64,000 bases of DNA from Rhodococcus gordoniae (GCF_001646655.1 NZ_LPZN01000002.1:1-64000); one strand, 5' to 3'; counted from the first letter of the stretch, positions 52,485 through 61,404 are shown. A program made the numbers and translations. Notes: a model not told the origin generated them from the sequence alone.

Positions 52485-52829
52485 ATGAAGGCACGAATGA
52501 CGGGCAGGGCTCGTGAGGTGTATCGGCACGAGATGGACGCAGCGAAAAATGCTGCAGAGGCCGAGGATCGGTGGCGTCACCTCGAGCGGGCCCACATTGC
52601 GTCCCAGCCCGATCCGTGGTTGCACACATGCAATCACGTCGCCATGCTCGCCCTCGCATTGCGGCAACGTGATCGGCGGGAGGCGCTCGGACAGGTGGTG
52701 CGAATCCTCGTCGCTGCCCCAGGCTCGTGGACGGGACGATATCCCGAGGGCAACACGGGACGAGTGAGTGCAGGGCTGACCACGCCCATGACCGTTCCCT
52801 CCGACCTGGCCGACGAGTTGTCGCGGTAG
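52485..52829 (+). CDS. DUF3703 family protein
   Basis: 114 residues: MDAAKNAAEAEDRWRHLERA, HIASQPDPWLHTCNHVAMLA, VRILVAAPGSWTGRYPEGNT. This Trp/His-rich pattern is DUF3703, often found beside ArsR/CadI and heavy-metal genes. It follows the truncated cmtR by 21 bp. Function unknown, likely metal-related by context. Confidence 0.78.
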   Translation: MKARMTGRAREVYRHEMDAAKNAAEAEDRWRHLERAHIASQPDPWLHTCNHVAMLALALRQRDRREALGQVVRILVAAPGSWTGRYPEGNTGRVSAGLTTPMTVPSDLADELSR

Positions 52830-52896
52830 GCGCGGCGATCGTCTGCGTCACTGCCGGGCCTATCCTCGACGTGGCGGACCGGTGGGAAGGTAGACG

Positions 52897-53502
52897 ATGA
52901 CGTTCATCAAGATGTGCGGATTGCAGGACGAGGCGACGGTCGATCTCGCCGTCGAACTGGATGTCGACGCGGTCGGTTTCGTCTTCGCCGAGAGTCCCCG
53001 TCGAATCCCCCCCGACCGGGCTGCAGCCCTTCGCGCCCGCGTGCCCGCCGGAACACTCGCGGTCGGCGTCTACGTGAAGATGCCGCTCGACGAGATCATC
53101 GCGACCGCCCGCGCTGCCGATCTCGACCACGTCCAGGTGCACGACCTGCGGTCGGCCGACGACGTACGCATATTGCACGACGCCGGGCTGACGGTGATCC
53201 GCGCGGTCAACACCGGAGGAGCCGAGGCACTGTCCGAGGACTTCGGTGCCGACCTGCTGCTCGTCGACGGTGCCGTCGCCGGTGCCGGCAAGACGTGGGA
53301 CTGGCAGGATCGCAGTGCTCTGCCGTCCGGTCGATGGATCCTCGCGGGCGGACTGAATCCCGAGAATGTGAACAAGGCGATCACCACGTCCGGGGCGTGG
53401 GGTGTCGACGTCTCCAGCGGTATCGAAGCCGAGCGCGGCGTCAAGGATGCCGGTCTCATGAGGGCGTTCGCGTGGTCGGTCCGGGGACGAGCCCCGGAGT
53501 GA
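52897..53502 (+). CDS. trpF: phosphoribosylanthranilate isomerase (TrpF family)
   Basis: 201 residues, TIM barrel. Catalytic KMCGLQDEA at the start (Cys in KxCG) and the late Asp region VDVSSGIEAERGVKDAGLM, with HVQVHDL and ILAGGLNPENV between: all TrpF hallmarks. It would isomerise N-(5'-phosphoribosyl)anthranilate in tryptophan synthesis. Most actinobacteria lack trpF because PriA (HisA) does both jobs, so a stand-alone copy away from other trp genes is unusual. Confidence 0.85.
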   Translation: MTFIKMCGLQDEATVDLAVELDVDAVGFVFAESPRRIPPDRAAALRARVPAGTLAVGVYVKMPLDEIIATARAADLDHVQVHDLRSADDVRILHDAGLTVIRAVNTGGAEALSEDFGADLLLVDGAVAGAGKTWDWQDRSALPSGRWILAGGLNPENVNKAITTSGAWGVDVSSGIEAERGVKDAGLMRAFAWSVRGRAPE

Positions 53503-53527
53503 CCTGTTCGGCCGAGCGAACCGTGCG

Positions 53528-54478
53528 TCAGTGCGCGGCGTCGGCCTTCTTCCGCCGCGGGATCAGGTGCATGATCAGCACGACGATCGCGCCCACGAGG
53601 AGACCGACGACGGCCGACGCTACCGTTCCCGCCGTCCACGACAGAACGCCGCCGAATCCGCCGTGCACGAGTTCGCCGAACCAGTGCTCGAGGTCGTGCA
53701 GGCGATCGGCGGGCCAGTGGAATCCGGCCTCGCCGACGTTGACGAGCAGGATGTGCCCACCGACCCACAGCATGGCGGCGATACCGACAACGGTGAGAAC
53801 GGTCATCAGCTTCGGCATCGCCGTCACGAGACCGCGACCGACGCGCTGAGCGAAGGTGGACTTCCGTTTCGCGAGCGCCAGGCCGACGTCGTCCATCTTC
53901 ACGATCAGGGCGACCACGCCGTACACCAGGACGGTGATGAGGACGGCGACGACGATGAGGACGAGCAGGCGGGTCAGGAAGGGTTCGTCCTCGACCGAGG
54001 CCAGCGAGATCACCATGATCTCGGCGGACAGGATCAGGTCGGTGCGGATCGCGCCGCCGATCATGGCCTTCTCGAACTCGGGGCCCTTCTCCGCCGCGGT
54101 GGCTTCTTCTTCGTGGTGACCGCCGGTGAGCGCTTCGTAGACCTTCTCGGCGCCCTCGTAACAGAGGAACAGACCACCGGCGATGAGCAGATACGGCAGG
54201 GCCTGCGGGAGGAACTGACTCAGGATCATCGCGACCGGCAGGATGATCAGCAGCTTGTTGCGGATCGACCCGATCGCGATCTTGCGGATGATCGGCAGCT
54301 CGCGATCGGGGGTGAACCCGTGCACGTAGCGAGGGGTGACGGCCGTGTCGTCGACGACCACGCCCGCTGCCTTGACGCTCGCCCTGCCGGCCGCAGCGCC
54401 GATGTCGTCTATGGATGCCGCGGCTGCCTTCGCAAGTACCGCGACGTCGTCCAGAAGGGCGACGAGACCACCAGCCAC
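53528..54478 (-). CDS. DUF808 (YedI-like) inner-membrane protein
   Basis: 316 residues from GTG 54478 with GGGAGG 5 nt upstream. DUF808 features: AGGLVALLDDVAVLAKAAAA, KAAGVVVDDTAVTPRYVHGF, then five or six membrane segments including LPYLLIAGGLFLCYEGAEKV, and HGGFGGVLSWTAGT. An acidic/His loop (GGHHEEE) follows the second segment. Widely distributed, function unknown. It lies between two metalloid gene groups, convergent with trpF. Confidence 0.85.
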   Translation of the reverse strand: MAGGLVALLDDVAVLAKAAAASIDDIGAAAGRASVKAAGVVVDDTAVTPRYVHGFTPDRELPIIRKIAIGSIRNKLLIILPVAMILSQFLPQALPYLLIAGGLFLCYEGAEKVYEALTGGHHEEEATAAEKGPEFEKAMIGGAIRTDLILSAEIMVISLASVEDEPFLTRLLVLIVVAVLITVLVYGVVALIVKMDDVGLALAKRKSTFAQRVGRGLVTAMPKLMTVLTVVGIAAMLWVGGHILLVNVGEAGFHWPADRLHDLEHWFGELVHGGFGGVLSWTAGTVASAVVGLLVGAIVVLIMHLIPRRKKADAAH

Positions 54479-54683
54479 GGGAACCTCCCACAGTTCGGCT
54501 GCACCGAGCCGATCGACCGACACGCGATTACGAGTCGTCTCGGAACGCTACCGGACCTGCGATGACGTGCAACGCGGTGTCCGGAGCATGCCGGGGACGA
54601 CGTGCGTCCACACCGAGCGCCCTACGCGGGCGCCCAGTGTGACAGACCTGTGGGTACCCGGTGGATGCGGTCGCCGAACTCGA

Positions 54684-55091
54684 TCATGCCGACGATGTCA
54701 GCTCGGCGATCAGAGCTTCGACCTTCGCCCGGATCTCGTCACGGATCGGACGCACGGCGTCGATTCCTCGTCCGGCCGGGTCGTCGAGCACCCAATCCCG
54801 GTACGAGGTGCCGGGGAACGCCGGGCAGGTGTCGCCGCACCCCATCGTGATCACGACGTCGGAGGTCTGCACGGCGTCGGCGGTGAGGATCTTCGGGTTC
54901 TCGCCGGAGATGTCGATTCCGGCCTCGGCCATCACTGCGACCGCAGCAGGGTTCACCTCGTCGGCGGGCGCGGACCCGGCGGAACGGACTGTGATGCGGT
55001 CCCCCGCGAGGTGGCTCAGGAATCCGGCTGCCATCTGGGACCGACCGGCATTGTGGACGCACACGAACAGCACCGACGGAACAGCGGTCAC
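54684..55091 (-). CDS. arsC: arsenate reductase, LMW phosphatase type
   Basis: 135 residues from GTG 55091. The P-loop is CVHNAGRSQMA (Cx5R) with RSAGSAPADEVNP and ITMGCGDTCPAFPG, which carries the redox Cys pair of thioredoxin/mycothiol-linked ArsC. DWVLDDPAGRG ends the active site. It reduces arsenate to arsenite for export by Acr3. ATG/GTG coupling: its start overlaps the acr3 stop by 4 bp. Confidence 0.93.
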   Translation of the reverse strand: MTAVPSVLFVCVHNAGRSQMAAGFLSHLAGDRITVRSAGSAPADEVNPAAVAVMAEAGIDISGENPKILTADAVQTSDVVITMGCGDTCPAFPGTSYRDWVLDDPAGRGIDAVRPIRDEIRAKVEALIAELTSSA

Positions 55092-56167
55092 GACGCACCT
55101 CCGGCGCGTGTGGCGAAACGTGTGCGCAGAGCCAGAGCCACGTAGACGAGCGCGACGAGGACGGGCACTTCGATGAGAGGGCCGACGACTCCCGCCAGGG
55201 CCTGCCCGGACGCAACTCCGAACGTGCCGATCGCGACGGCGATGGCGAGTTCGAAGTTGTTTCCCGCGGCGGTGAAGGCGAGTGTGGTGGTGCGTTCGTA
55301 GCCGAGTCCTACGGCAGCACCGAACAGGTAACCGCTCCCCCACATGATCGCGAAGTACGCCAGCAATGGCAGGGCGATGCGTACGACGTCGAGTGGTCGT
55401 GAGGTGATCTGCTCGCCCTGCAGTGCGAACAGGATCACGATGGTGAACAGCAGTCCGTACAGTGCCCACGGTCCGATGCGCGGCAGGAAGGTCTGCTCGT
55501 ACCAGCTGCGGCCCTTGGCCTTCTCGCCGAATCGACGAGTGAGGAAACCGGCGACCAGCGGGATCCCGAGGAAGATCAGCACGGATTTCGCGATCTGCCA
55601 CGGGGAGACGTCGAGACCGGTCTGCTCGAGGCCGAGCCATCCGGGCAGCACCGCCAGGTAGAACCAGCCGAGGGCGGCGAACATGATCACCTGGAAGACC
55701 GAGTTGATCGCGACCAGCACGGCTGCGGCTTCCCGGTCGCCGCACGCGAGGTCGTTCCAGATGATCACCATCGCGATGCAGCGCGCGAGGCCGACGATGA
55801 TCAGACCGGTGCGGTATTCGGGCAGATCCGGCAACATCAGCCACGCGAGCGCGAACATCAGTGCGGGACCGACGATCCAGTTGAGGATCAGCGACGAGAT
55901 CAACAGGGTGCGGTCGCCGGTGACCGTGTCGAGACGGTCGTAGCGCACCTTCGCCAGCACCGGATACATCATGATCAGAAGACCGAGGGCGATCGGCAGC
56001 GAGATTCCGTCGATCTCGATGAAGCCCAAGGTTTCTCCGAGTCCGGGAACCGTGCGCCCGAGCAGCAGGCCGACGACGATGGCGGTGCCGATCCAGACGG
56101 GAAGGAAGCGATCGAGTGTCGACATCCTGCCCATGACGGGGGTGTCCACAGCGGTGCGCTCCCTCAT
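55088..56167 (-). CDS. acr3: arsenite efflux transporter ACR3
   Basis: 359 residues, ten membrane segments. ACR3 signatures: IVGLARCIAMVIIWNDLACG (conserved Cys), NSVFQVIMFAALGWFYL, and late TTTLAFTAAGNNFELAIAVA (conserved Glu). It exports arsenite by proton antiport. Start ATG 56167, overlapping the arsR stop by 4 bp (ATGA). Operon order is arsR-acr3-arsC. Confidence 0.94.
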   Translation of the reverse strand: MRERTAVDTPVMGRMSTLDRFLPVWIGTAIVVGLLLGRTVPGLGETLGFIEIDGISLPIALGLLIMMYPVLAKVRYDRLDTVTGDRTLLISSLILNWIVGPALMFALAWLMLPDLPEYRTGLIIVGLARCIAMVIIWNDLACGDREAAAVLVAINSVFQVIMFAALGWFYLAVLPGWLGLEQTGLDVSPWQIAKSVLIFLGIPLVAGFLTRRFGEKAKGRSWYEQTFLPRIGPWALYGLLFTIVILFALQGEQITSRPLDVVRIALPLLAYFAIMWGSGYLFGAAVGLGYERTTTLAFTAAGNNFELAIAVAIGTFGVASGQALAGVVGPLIEVPVLVALVYVALALRTRFATRAGGAS

Positions 56168-56523
56168 GCGGGTACCTCGGCCGATTCGGTCACGAGCACA
56201 TCGGAGAGTTGTCGTAGTGCGGCCGGAACCACCCAGTAGTACACCCACGTTCCGCGACGCTCGCACTCGAGCAGGCCCGCCTCGCGCAGAACTCTGAGGT
56301 GGTGCGAGATCGTCGGTTGGGACAGATCGAACGAGCCCGAGATGTCGCATACGCACGCCTCACCGCCGGCATGGCTCGCGACCAGCGACAGCAACCGCAG
56401 GCGCACCGGATCGCCGAGGGCCTTGAACATCCGGGCGAGGTCGGCGGCGCGGACCCCCGTCACGGGTTCGCGCACGAGTGGAGAGCCGCACACGTCGTCA
56501 CCCGCGAGGTCTTGATTCGACAT
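56164..56523 (-). CDS. arsR: ArsR family repressor of the acr3-arsC operon
   Basis: 119 residues: ARMFKALGDPVRLRLLSLVA, EACVCDISGSFDLSQPTISH, LREAGLLECERRGTWVYYW. The ECERRGTW arm and CVCD motif are typical of As(III) sensors, with the two Cys in the recognition helix. Its own start lies in a long inverted repeat, so it is autoregulated. This is a second, distinct arsR from the one at 51840. Confidence 0.93.
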   Translation of the reverse strand: MSNQDLAGDDVCGSPLVREPVTGVRAADLARMFKALGDPVRLRLLSLVASHAGGEACVCDISGSFDLSQPTISHHLRVLREAGLLECERRGTWVYYWVVPAALRQLSDVLVTESAEVPA

Positions 56524-56548
56524 GTGTCTATATTGACAGATGTCGAAT
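56515..56548. promoter_or_regulatory. ArsR operator over the ars operon start
   Basis: ATTCGACAT (56515-56523) and ATGTCGAAT (56540-56548) are perfect 9-bp arms separated by 16 nt containing TGTC and GACA half-repeats. The left arm includes the arsR start codon. The core GACAT/ATGTC matches the motif at the cadI/arsR promoter, so both repressors may read similar sites. Confidence 0.7.
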
Positions 56549-56586
56549 CTGCATACGGATCCGGAGGGTGAAGCCGTCCGGCCACA

Positions 56587-56610
56587 CCGTTGCGCCGGCC
56601 GGCGCAACGG
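56587..56610. repeat. 24-bp perfect palindrome
   Basis: CCGTTGCGCCGG (56587-56598) is followed at once by its exact complement (56599-56610), in the 194-bp gap between arsR and the BASS gene. It may be the terminator of the BASS transcript (108 bp past its stop) or a protein-binding site. Confidence 0.7.
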
Positions 56611-56717
56611 GGCTCGACCTCGTGCCGGATGACCTCCGGCTCCACCGGCTCGGACACAGCGTCGTTCGAGGGGGCGGCCGTCGTCTCGTCGCATCCTCAT
56701 GTCGGACAGGTGCTCTG

Positions 56718-57707
56718 TCACACGGTTGCGAGGCTTTCCGGTGTCTTCTTCGCCAACCGCCCGGCGAGGACCGCACACACCAGGAGCTGCATCTGGTGGA
56801 ACAGCATGAGTGGCAGCACGATCAGGCCGATGGGCTGGCCGGGGAAGAGCACGATCGCCATGGGCAGACCGGTGGCGAGGGACTTGGTGGAACCGCAGAA
56901 GAGGATCGCGACACGGTCCTGATGCTCGAAACCCAGTCCGCGCGACGAATACCAGGTGAGTGCGAGCACGATTGCGAGCAGCACCGCGCACACACCGACG
57001 AGGGCGAACAGGCGACCGACCGAGATCATCGACCAGATGCCCTCGTTCATGCCCCGGCTGAAGGCCACGTACACGACCAGCATGATCGATCCGCGGTCGA
57101 CGAGCTTGAGCGGCTTGCCGTGGGTCTTCACCCAGCCGCCGATCCAGCGCCGCAGGAGCTGACCTGCGACGAACGGCACGAGCAGCATCAGCACGATGTC
57201 GAGCACGGCCGAGCCGCTGAAGCGAACGCCCTGCGTGGACATCGTCAGCGCGACCAGCAGCGGCGTCGCGAAGATACCGATCAGGCTCGAGGCGCTGGCC
57301 GAGACGATCGAGCCCGGGATGTTGCCGCGCGCCACCGAGACGAGTGCGATGGCCGACTGCACCGTGGACGGCAGCAGGCACAGGTACAGGACGCCGAGAT
57401 AGAGCGGGTCGCTCAGGATCGACGGCACGAGCACCTTGGCGGCCAGGCCGAGCAGCGGGAAGACGACGAAGGTCGTGGCGAGGATCGTCAGGTGCAGACG
57501 CCAGTGCCCGAGACCCTCGATGGCCTCCCGCGTGGACAGGCGCGCGCCGTACAGGAAGAACAGCAACCCGATGGCGATCTTGGCGGCCCAGTTCACACCG
57601 TCGAGTACGACCCCGTCGGCGGGCAGCAGAGCAGCGACGGCGACGGTGGCGAGGATGGCGAGCAGGAACGGGTCGAGCCGTCCGAGCACGGGGATCTTGG
57701 AGAGCAC
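56718..57707 (-). CDS. bile acid:sodium symporter (BASS) family transporter
   Basis: 329 residues from GTG 57707; a longer frame to 57809 would cross the inverted repeat upstream. About ten membrane segments: LDPFLLAILATVAVAALLPA, YLCLLPSTVQSAIALVSVAR and FCGSTKSLATGLPMAIVLF, as in the short bacterial BASS/YocS-like group. It belongs to the same BART superfamily as Acr3. The substrate is probably an organic anion. Divergent from a LysR gene. Confidence 0.82.
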   Translation of the reverse strand: MLSKIPVLGRLDPFLLAILATVAVAALLPADGVVLDGVNWAAKIAIGLLFFLYGARLSTREAIEGLGHWRLHLTILATTFVVFPLLGLAAKVLVPSILSDPLYLGVLYLCLLPSTVQSAIALVSVARGNIPGSIVSASASSLIGIFATPLLVALTMSTQGVRFSGSAVLDIVLMLLVPFVAGQLLRRWIGGWVKTHGKPLKLVDRGSIMLVVYVAFSRGMNEGIWSMISVGRLFALVGVCAVLLAIVLALTWYSSRGLGFEHQDRVAILFCGSTKSLATGLPMAIVLFPGQPIGLIVLPLMLFHQMQLLVCAVLAGRLAKKTPESLATV

Positions 57708-57734
57708 GAATCGACGGTACGGCAGCCGGAGGTC

Positions 57735-57767
57735 ATTACAGAAGACGGTCACCGCGTTTTCTGTAAT
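57735..57767. promoter_or_regulatory. candidate LysR binding site
   Basis: ATTACAGAA (57735-57743) and TTCTGTAAT (57759-57767), perfect 9-bp arms with 15-nt spacer, between the divergent BASS and LysR genes. Its symmetry and position fit an LTTR recognition site. Confidence 0.65.
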
Positions 57768-57791
57768 CGCGATTCGTGATGAAATGGGGTC

Positions 57792-58649
57792 GTGTTCGAT
57801 CCGGTGCATCTACGGAGCTTCCTCGCCGTCGAGCGGGAGCGCGGCTTCACCGCGGCCGCCCAGCGGCTCGGCCTGCGGCAGTCGACGGTCAGTCAGCACG
57901 TCGCACGACTCGAGAAGGAGATCGGGCGCCGCCTCTTCGTCCGCGACACGCACAACGTCGAACTCACGGCCGACGGGGCCGACATGGTCGCCTTCGCCCG
58001 CGAGATCCTCGATCGCCACGATGCCGCCCGCCGGCACTTCTCGGAGTCGCCGCTCAGTGGCCGGCTGCGCTTCGGGGTCTCCGAGGATCTGGTGCTCTAC
58101 GAGCTTCCCTCGATCCTCGCCGAGTTCCGTCGCAGTCATCCCCGCATCGATCTCGAACTCACCGTGGATCTGAGCGAGGATCTGCAGCGCCGGCTCGACG
58201 ACAACGAACTCGATCTGGTCTTCGGCAAGCGCCGACCGGGCAGCCGCCACGGTGAGATGATCCTCCGCGAGCGCCTCGTCTTCCTCTCCGCCCCCGATTA
58301 CGTCCTCGACCCGGACGAGCCCACACCGCTGGTGTCCTATCCGCCCCCGGCCCTGACACGCGACATCGCCCTCGAGGTCCTTCAGCGCAGTGGACGCGGC
58401 GTCCGCGTGGCGTGCACGACCGACAGTCTCAACGGTCTGCGCGCTGCCGCGCTCGCCGGGCTGGGTGTGGTGCTGCACGCCGAGCGGCTCCCTCCGCCCG
58501 GCCTCGTTCCGGTACGCGATCCTCAGCGGTTGCTCCCCGACGCCGGTGACATCGAGTTCGTGCTCGTCGCGCGCCGGTCCGTTCTCACCGGTCCGGAGGC
58601 GGCACTGCGCTCGGCGATCCTGGCGAATGCGGATCGCGTGCGCGTGTGA
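57792..58649 (+). CDS. LysR family transcriptional regulator
   Basis: 285 residues from GTG 57792. HTH: LRSFLAVERERGFTAAAQRL and LRQSTVSQHVARLEKEIGRR. The co-inducer domain follows with LRFGVSEDLVLYELPSILAE and a final segment GVVLHAERLPPPGL. It likely activates the divergent BASS transporter gene in response to its substrate. Confidence 0.9.
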   Translation: MFDPVHLRSFLAVERERGFTAAAQRLGLRQSTVSQHVARLEKEIGRRLFVRDTHNVELTADGADMVAFAREILDRHDAARRHFSESPLSGRLRFGVSEDLVLYELPSILAEFRRSHPRIDLELTVDLSEDLQRRLDDNELDLVFGKRRPGSRHGEMILRERLVFLSAPDYVLDPDEPTPLVSYPPPALTRDIALEVLQRSGRGVRVACTTDSLNGLRAAALAGLGVVLHAERLPPPGLVPVRDPQRLLPDAGDIEFVLVARRSVLTGPEAALRSAILANADRVRV

Positions 58650-58719
58650 TGTTGTCCCGGATGGGTATTCCTGTGCCACGCCCGCTGGGGGTAGCAGTGC
58701 TCACGCCGCAGGAGGAACC

Positions 58720-59214
58720 GTGTCCACAGACGCGATCGTGTTGCTGAAGGAAGATCACAAGGAAATCAAGAAGCTCTTCCGCGACTTCCGGAAGGCGGAG
58801 GGGGAGAAGGAGAAGGGCAAGATCGTCGACAGGATCATCGAAGCCCTCACCGTGCACACCTATCTCGAGAACGAATGCATGTACCCCGAGGTGCGCTCCC
58901 TGCTCCCCGATCTCGAAGACGACATCCTGGAATCCTACGAGGAGCACCACGTCGCTGATGTGCTCATCGTCGAATTGGCCGGAATGAAGCCGGACGCAGA
59001 GCGTTTCGATGCGAAGACGACGGTCCTGATCGAGAACGTCGAGCACCACATCGACGAGGAGGAGGACGAGTGGTTCCCCAGGGTGCGCGAAGCTCTGGGC
59101 CGTAAACAGCTGCAGGACATCGGTGCCCGCATGCTCGAGATGAAAGAGGATGCCCCGCGCTCACCGGCGCAGCCGTCCGCGCTGAAGAAGACGATCGATG
59201 CGGTGATCAGTTGA
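58720..59214 (+). CDS. hemerythrin-like (HHE) domain protein
   Basis: 164 residues from GTG 58720, with GGAGGAACC right before it. HHE pattern: LLKEDHKEIKKLFRDFRKAE, LTVHTYLENECMYPEVRSLL, SYEEHHVADVLIVEL and VEHHIDEEEDEWFPRVREAL. The His/Glu set would hold a diiron oxygen- or NO-binding site. Related actinobacterial proteins respond to oxidative or nitrosative stress. It overlaps the end of the next, convergent gene by 8 bp. Confidence 0.88.
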   Translation: MSTDAIVLLKEDHKEIKKLFRDFRKAEGEKEKGKIVDRIIEALTVHTYLENECMYPEVRSLLPDLEDDILESYEEHHVADVLIVELAGMKPDAERFDAKTTVLIENVEHHIDEEEDEWFPRVREALGRKQLQDIGARMLEMKEDAPRSPAQPSALKKTIDAVIS

Positions 59215-59887
59215 CGGTGTGCTGCGGCCGGGCGAGGGAGGCGCCTCGTCCGGCCCGGCTCGCCCGGTAGGCGTCGCGCCGCGTCTCGGCGAGCCATCCC
59301 GGCCACGGATCGACGAATCCGGGGCAGTGGACGGTGGGATCGAAGGAGGGTTGCTCGGAATCCTTCTCGGGCAGCCGGCGGCTCAGTGTCAGGCGACCGG
59401 CCGGTTCCAGCGATCCCCGGGCCGAACCCACCAGCAGGGAGAACTCGAGTGGGATCTCGAGTGCCTCGACGGAGGTGGTCGAGGACGGATGCCGTCCTCG
59501 CGGAACGGCAGTGATCCACCGCGGCGTCGGGTCGGCATCGGTCCGGTAGGCCATGAGAGTGCTGTAGCGGGCCCTCGACCACGAGCGGGCCGGCAGCAGC
59601 GTCACCCGGCCGGGCAGGTACGCCGAGGCGAACAGGACGTCCCAGGGGCCGGTCTTCAGAGGAAAACGCAGCGCGAGGCCGAGCACATCCGGCATTCCGT
59701 CGGGTGTGCCGATGCCCCGCGACACCCGCGCGATCACAGGGGTGGGGCGAGGGATCTGCAAGGGCCACCAGGGCCCGAGATCGGCGACCCCTTCGAAGGT
59801 CGCGCCGCGCGGGTGGAACACGCGTGCTCCGCGCAGCGCGGATCCCACTCTGAACGGCACGGACAGCACCGACGACAGGGCAGTCAT
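59207..59887 (-). CDS. catalase-fold-like heme protein, uncertain
   Basis: 226 residues from ATG 59887. The N-terminal part GARVFHPRGATFEGVADLGP, TPVIARVSRGIGTPDGMPDV and LGLALRFPLK resembles the order of elements in catalase-related heme proteins (AR-x-HxxG, TPVxxRxS, DVxGxAxRF), but the catalytic His of true catalases is not obvious. The C-terminus is Arg/Ala-rich. Its end overlaps the hemerythrin gene by 8 bp. Confidence 0.5.
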   Translation of the reverse strand: MTALSSVLSVPFRVGSALRGARVFHPRGATFEGVADLGPWWPLQIPRPTPVIARVSRGIGTPDGMPDVLGLALRFPLKTGPWDVLFASAYLPGRVTLLPARSWSRARYSTLMAYRTDADPTPRWITAVPRGRHPSSTTSVEALEIPLEFSLLVGSARGSLEPAGRLTLSRRLPEKDSEQPSFDPTVHCPGFVDPWPGWLAETRRDAYRASRAGRGASLARPQHTVN

Positions 59888-59965
59888 GACGGTCGCATAC
59901 CCTTCCGCCGGGCGGTTCAATCGCGTTCGTCACTCCGCGCCCGTGCGGGGCCCGATTCGGTCACG

Positions 59966-61243
59966 ATGAAGGATATGCGTTCACCGTTGCCGGATTACCT
60001 GACCGAAGTGCTCCGAGGATGTGCCGACAGTTCCGGGGCACTCGCCGATTACATCCCGGAACTGGCGAGGGCCGATCCGGACCGGTTCGCTCTCACCCTG
60101 GTGACTGCCGAGGGCGCGATGTACTCCGTGGGTGACGACGACACCGAGTTCACGATCCAGTCCGTCTCGAAGCCCTTCGTCTACGGTCTCGCACTGCAGC
60201 AAAGGGGATTCGGCGCCGTGCTCGACGTGATCGACGTCGAGCCGTCCGGTGAGGCGTTCAACGAGGTCTCGCTCGAACGCAACACGGGACGCCCGCTGAA
60301 TCCGATGATCAACGCGGGCGCGCTCGCCGCTCACGCTCTGGTGCTCGACGGTCGCCGGCCCGAGGACTCGGTGGAGGACATCCGCTGCCTGCTGTCGTCC
60401 CTGGCGGGTCGTGAGCTGGTGATCGACGAGAAGGTCGCTGCGTCGGAACTCGGCAACTCCTACCGAAATGTGGCTATCGCCAACCTTCTTCGCGGATACG
60501 AAGTGTTCGAGGACGATCCCGACGAGATCGTCGAGGGATACATCCGGCAGTGCTCCGTGACGGTCACCACCAAGGACCTCGCCATGATGGCCGCGACACT
60601 CGCGGCGGGCGGCGTGCAACCCGTGACGTGTGAGGAGGTTCTCTCCCGCGATGTCGTGCGTCAGGTGCTGTCGGTGATGGCGACCTGTGGGATGTACGAC
60701 GCGGCAGGGGACTGGCTCTCCACCGTCGGCATCCCGGCCAAGAGCGGTGTGTCCGGAGGAATCATAGGAATCCTACCGGGACAGTTGGGTATTGCGGCCT
60801 ACTCGCCGCGGCTCGACGATCACGGGACCAGCGTGCAGGGCGTCGCGGCCTTCGGCCGTCTGTCCCGCGATATGAATCTGCATCTGATGGACGCGCCGAT
60901 GGTTTCGCACTCGGTGTTGCGCAGACGGCATGTGATCGGTGAGGATGAGGAGGCTCTCACACTCCTGGAGTTGCAGGGCGACCTCCAGTTCACCAGTGCC
61001 GAAGGGCTCGTGACGGCGGTCGTCGACGAGCCGGTGGAGACGAAGCGCGTGGTCTTCGACCTGTCGCTCGTCCGCACGGTGCTGCCCGTGGGCCGACGTC
61101 TGTTGCTGGAGATGATCGGTCGGCTCCATGGCGACGGGGTGGAGGTCGTCGTCGTGGACCCCGAGGGACATCTGCCCGAGCCCGACACCGGTCACGGTTT
61201 CCGGCCGCAGGTCCACGCCACCTGGGAGGACCTGGAGACATAG
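59966..61243 (+). CDS. glsA: glutaminase GlsA with C-terminal STAS domain
   Basis: 425 residues. Glutaminase domain (about 1-310): FTIQSVSKPFVYGLALQQRG (serine of the SxxK active site), NPMINAGALAAHAL, ELGNSYRNVAIANLL and GIPAKSGVSGGIIGILPG. A STAS domain follows (about 330-420): LQGDLQFTSAEGLVTAVV and VVFDLSLVRTVLPVGRRLLL. It hydrolyses glutamine to glutamate and ammonia. The STAS part suggests regulation by a partner or ligand. ATG 59975 is an alternative start. Confidence 0.92.
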   Translation: MKDMRSPLPDYLTEVLRGCADSSGALADYIPELARADPDRFALTLVTAEGAMYSVGDDDTEFTIQSVSKPFVYGLALQQRGFGAVLDVIDVEPSGEAFNEVSLERNTGRPLNPMINAGALAAHALVLDGRRPEDSVEDIRCLLSSLAGRELVIDEKVAASELGNSYRNVAIANLLRGYEVFEDDPDEIVEGYIRQCSVTVTTKDLAMMAATLAAGGVQPVTCEEVLSRDVVRQVLSVMATCGMYDAAGDWLSTVGIPAKSGVSGGIIGILPGQLGIAAYSPRLDDHGTSVQGVAAFGRLSRDMNLHLMDAPMVSHSVLRRRHVIGEDEEALTLLELQGDLQFTSAEGLVTAVVDEPVETKRVVFDLSLVRTVLPVGRRLLLEMIGRLHGDGVEVVVVDPEGHLPEPDTGHGFRPQVHATWEDLET

Positions 61244-61404
61244 GGATGACGGGGCATTCGGCACGAGAGTGACCCGAGTGGCGCCTGTGGAGTTCTCGGG
61301 AACCACGGGTGGCGTTCCTGCCGAAGACTGGGCTACGGTGTCCTGCGGTGTGCCGGAGGCTGGTCGGCGAAAGACGGTCGTACCCCACGAAAGAAGATCC
61401 ACTC

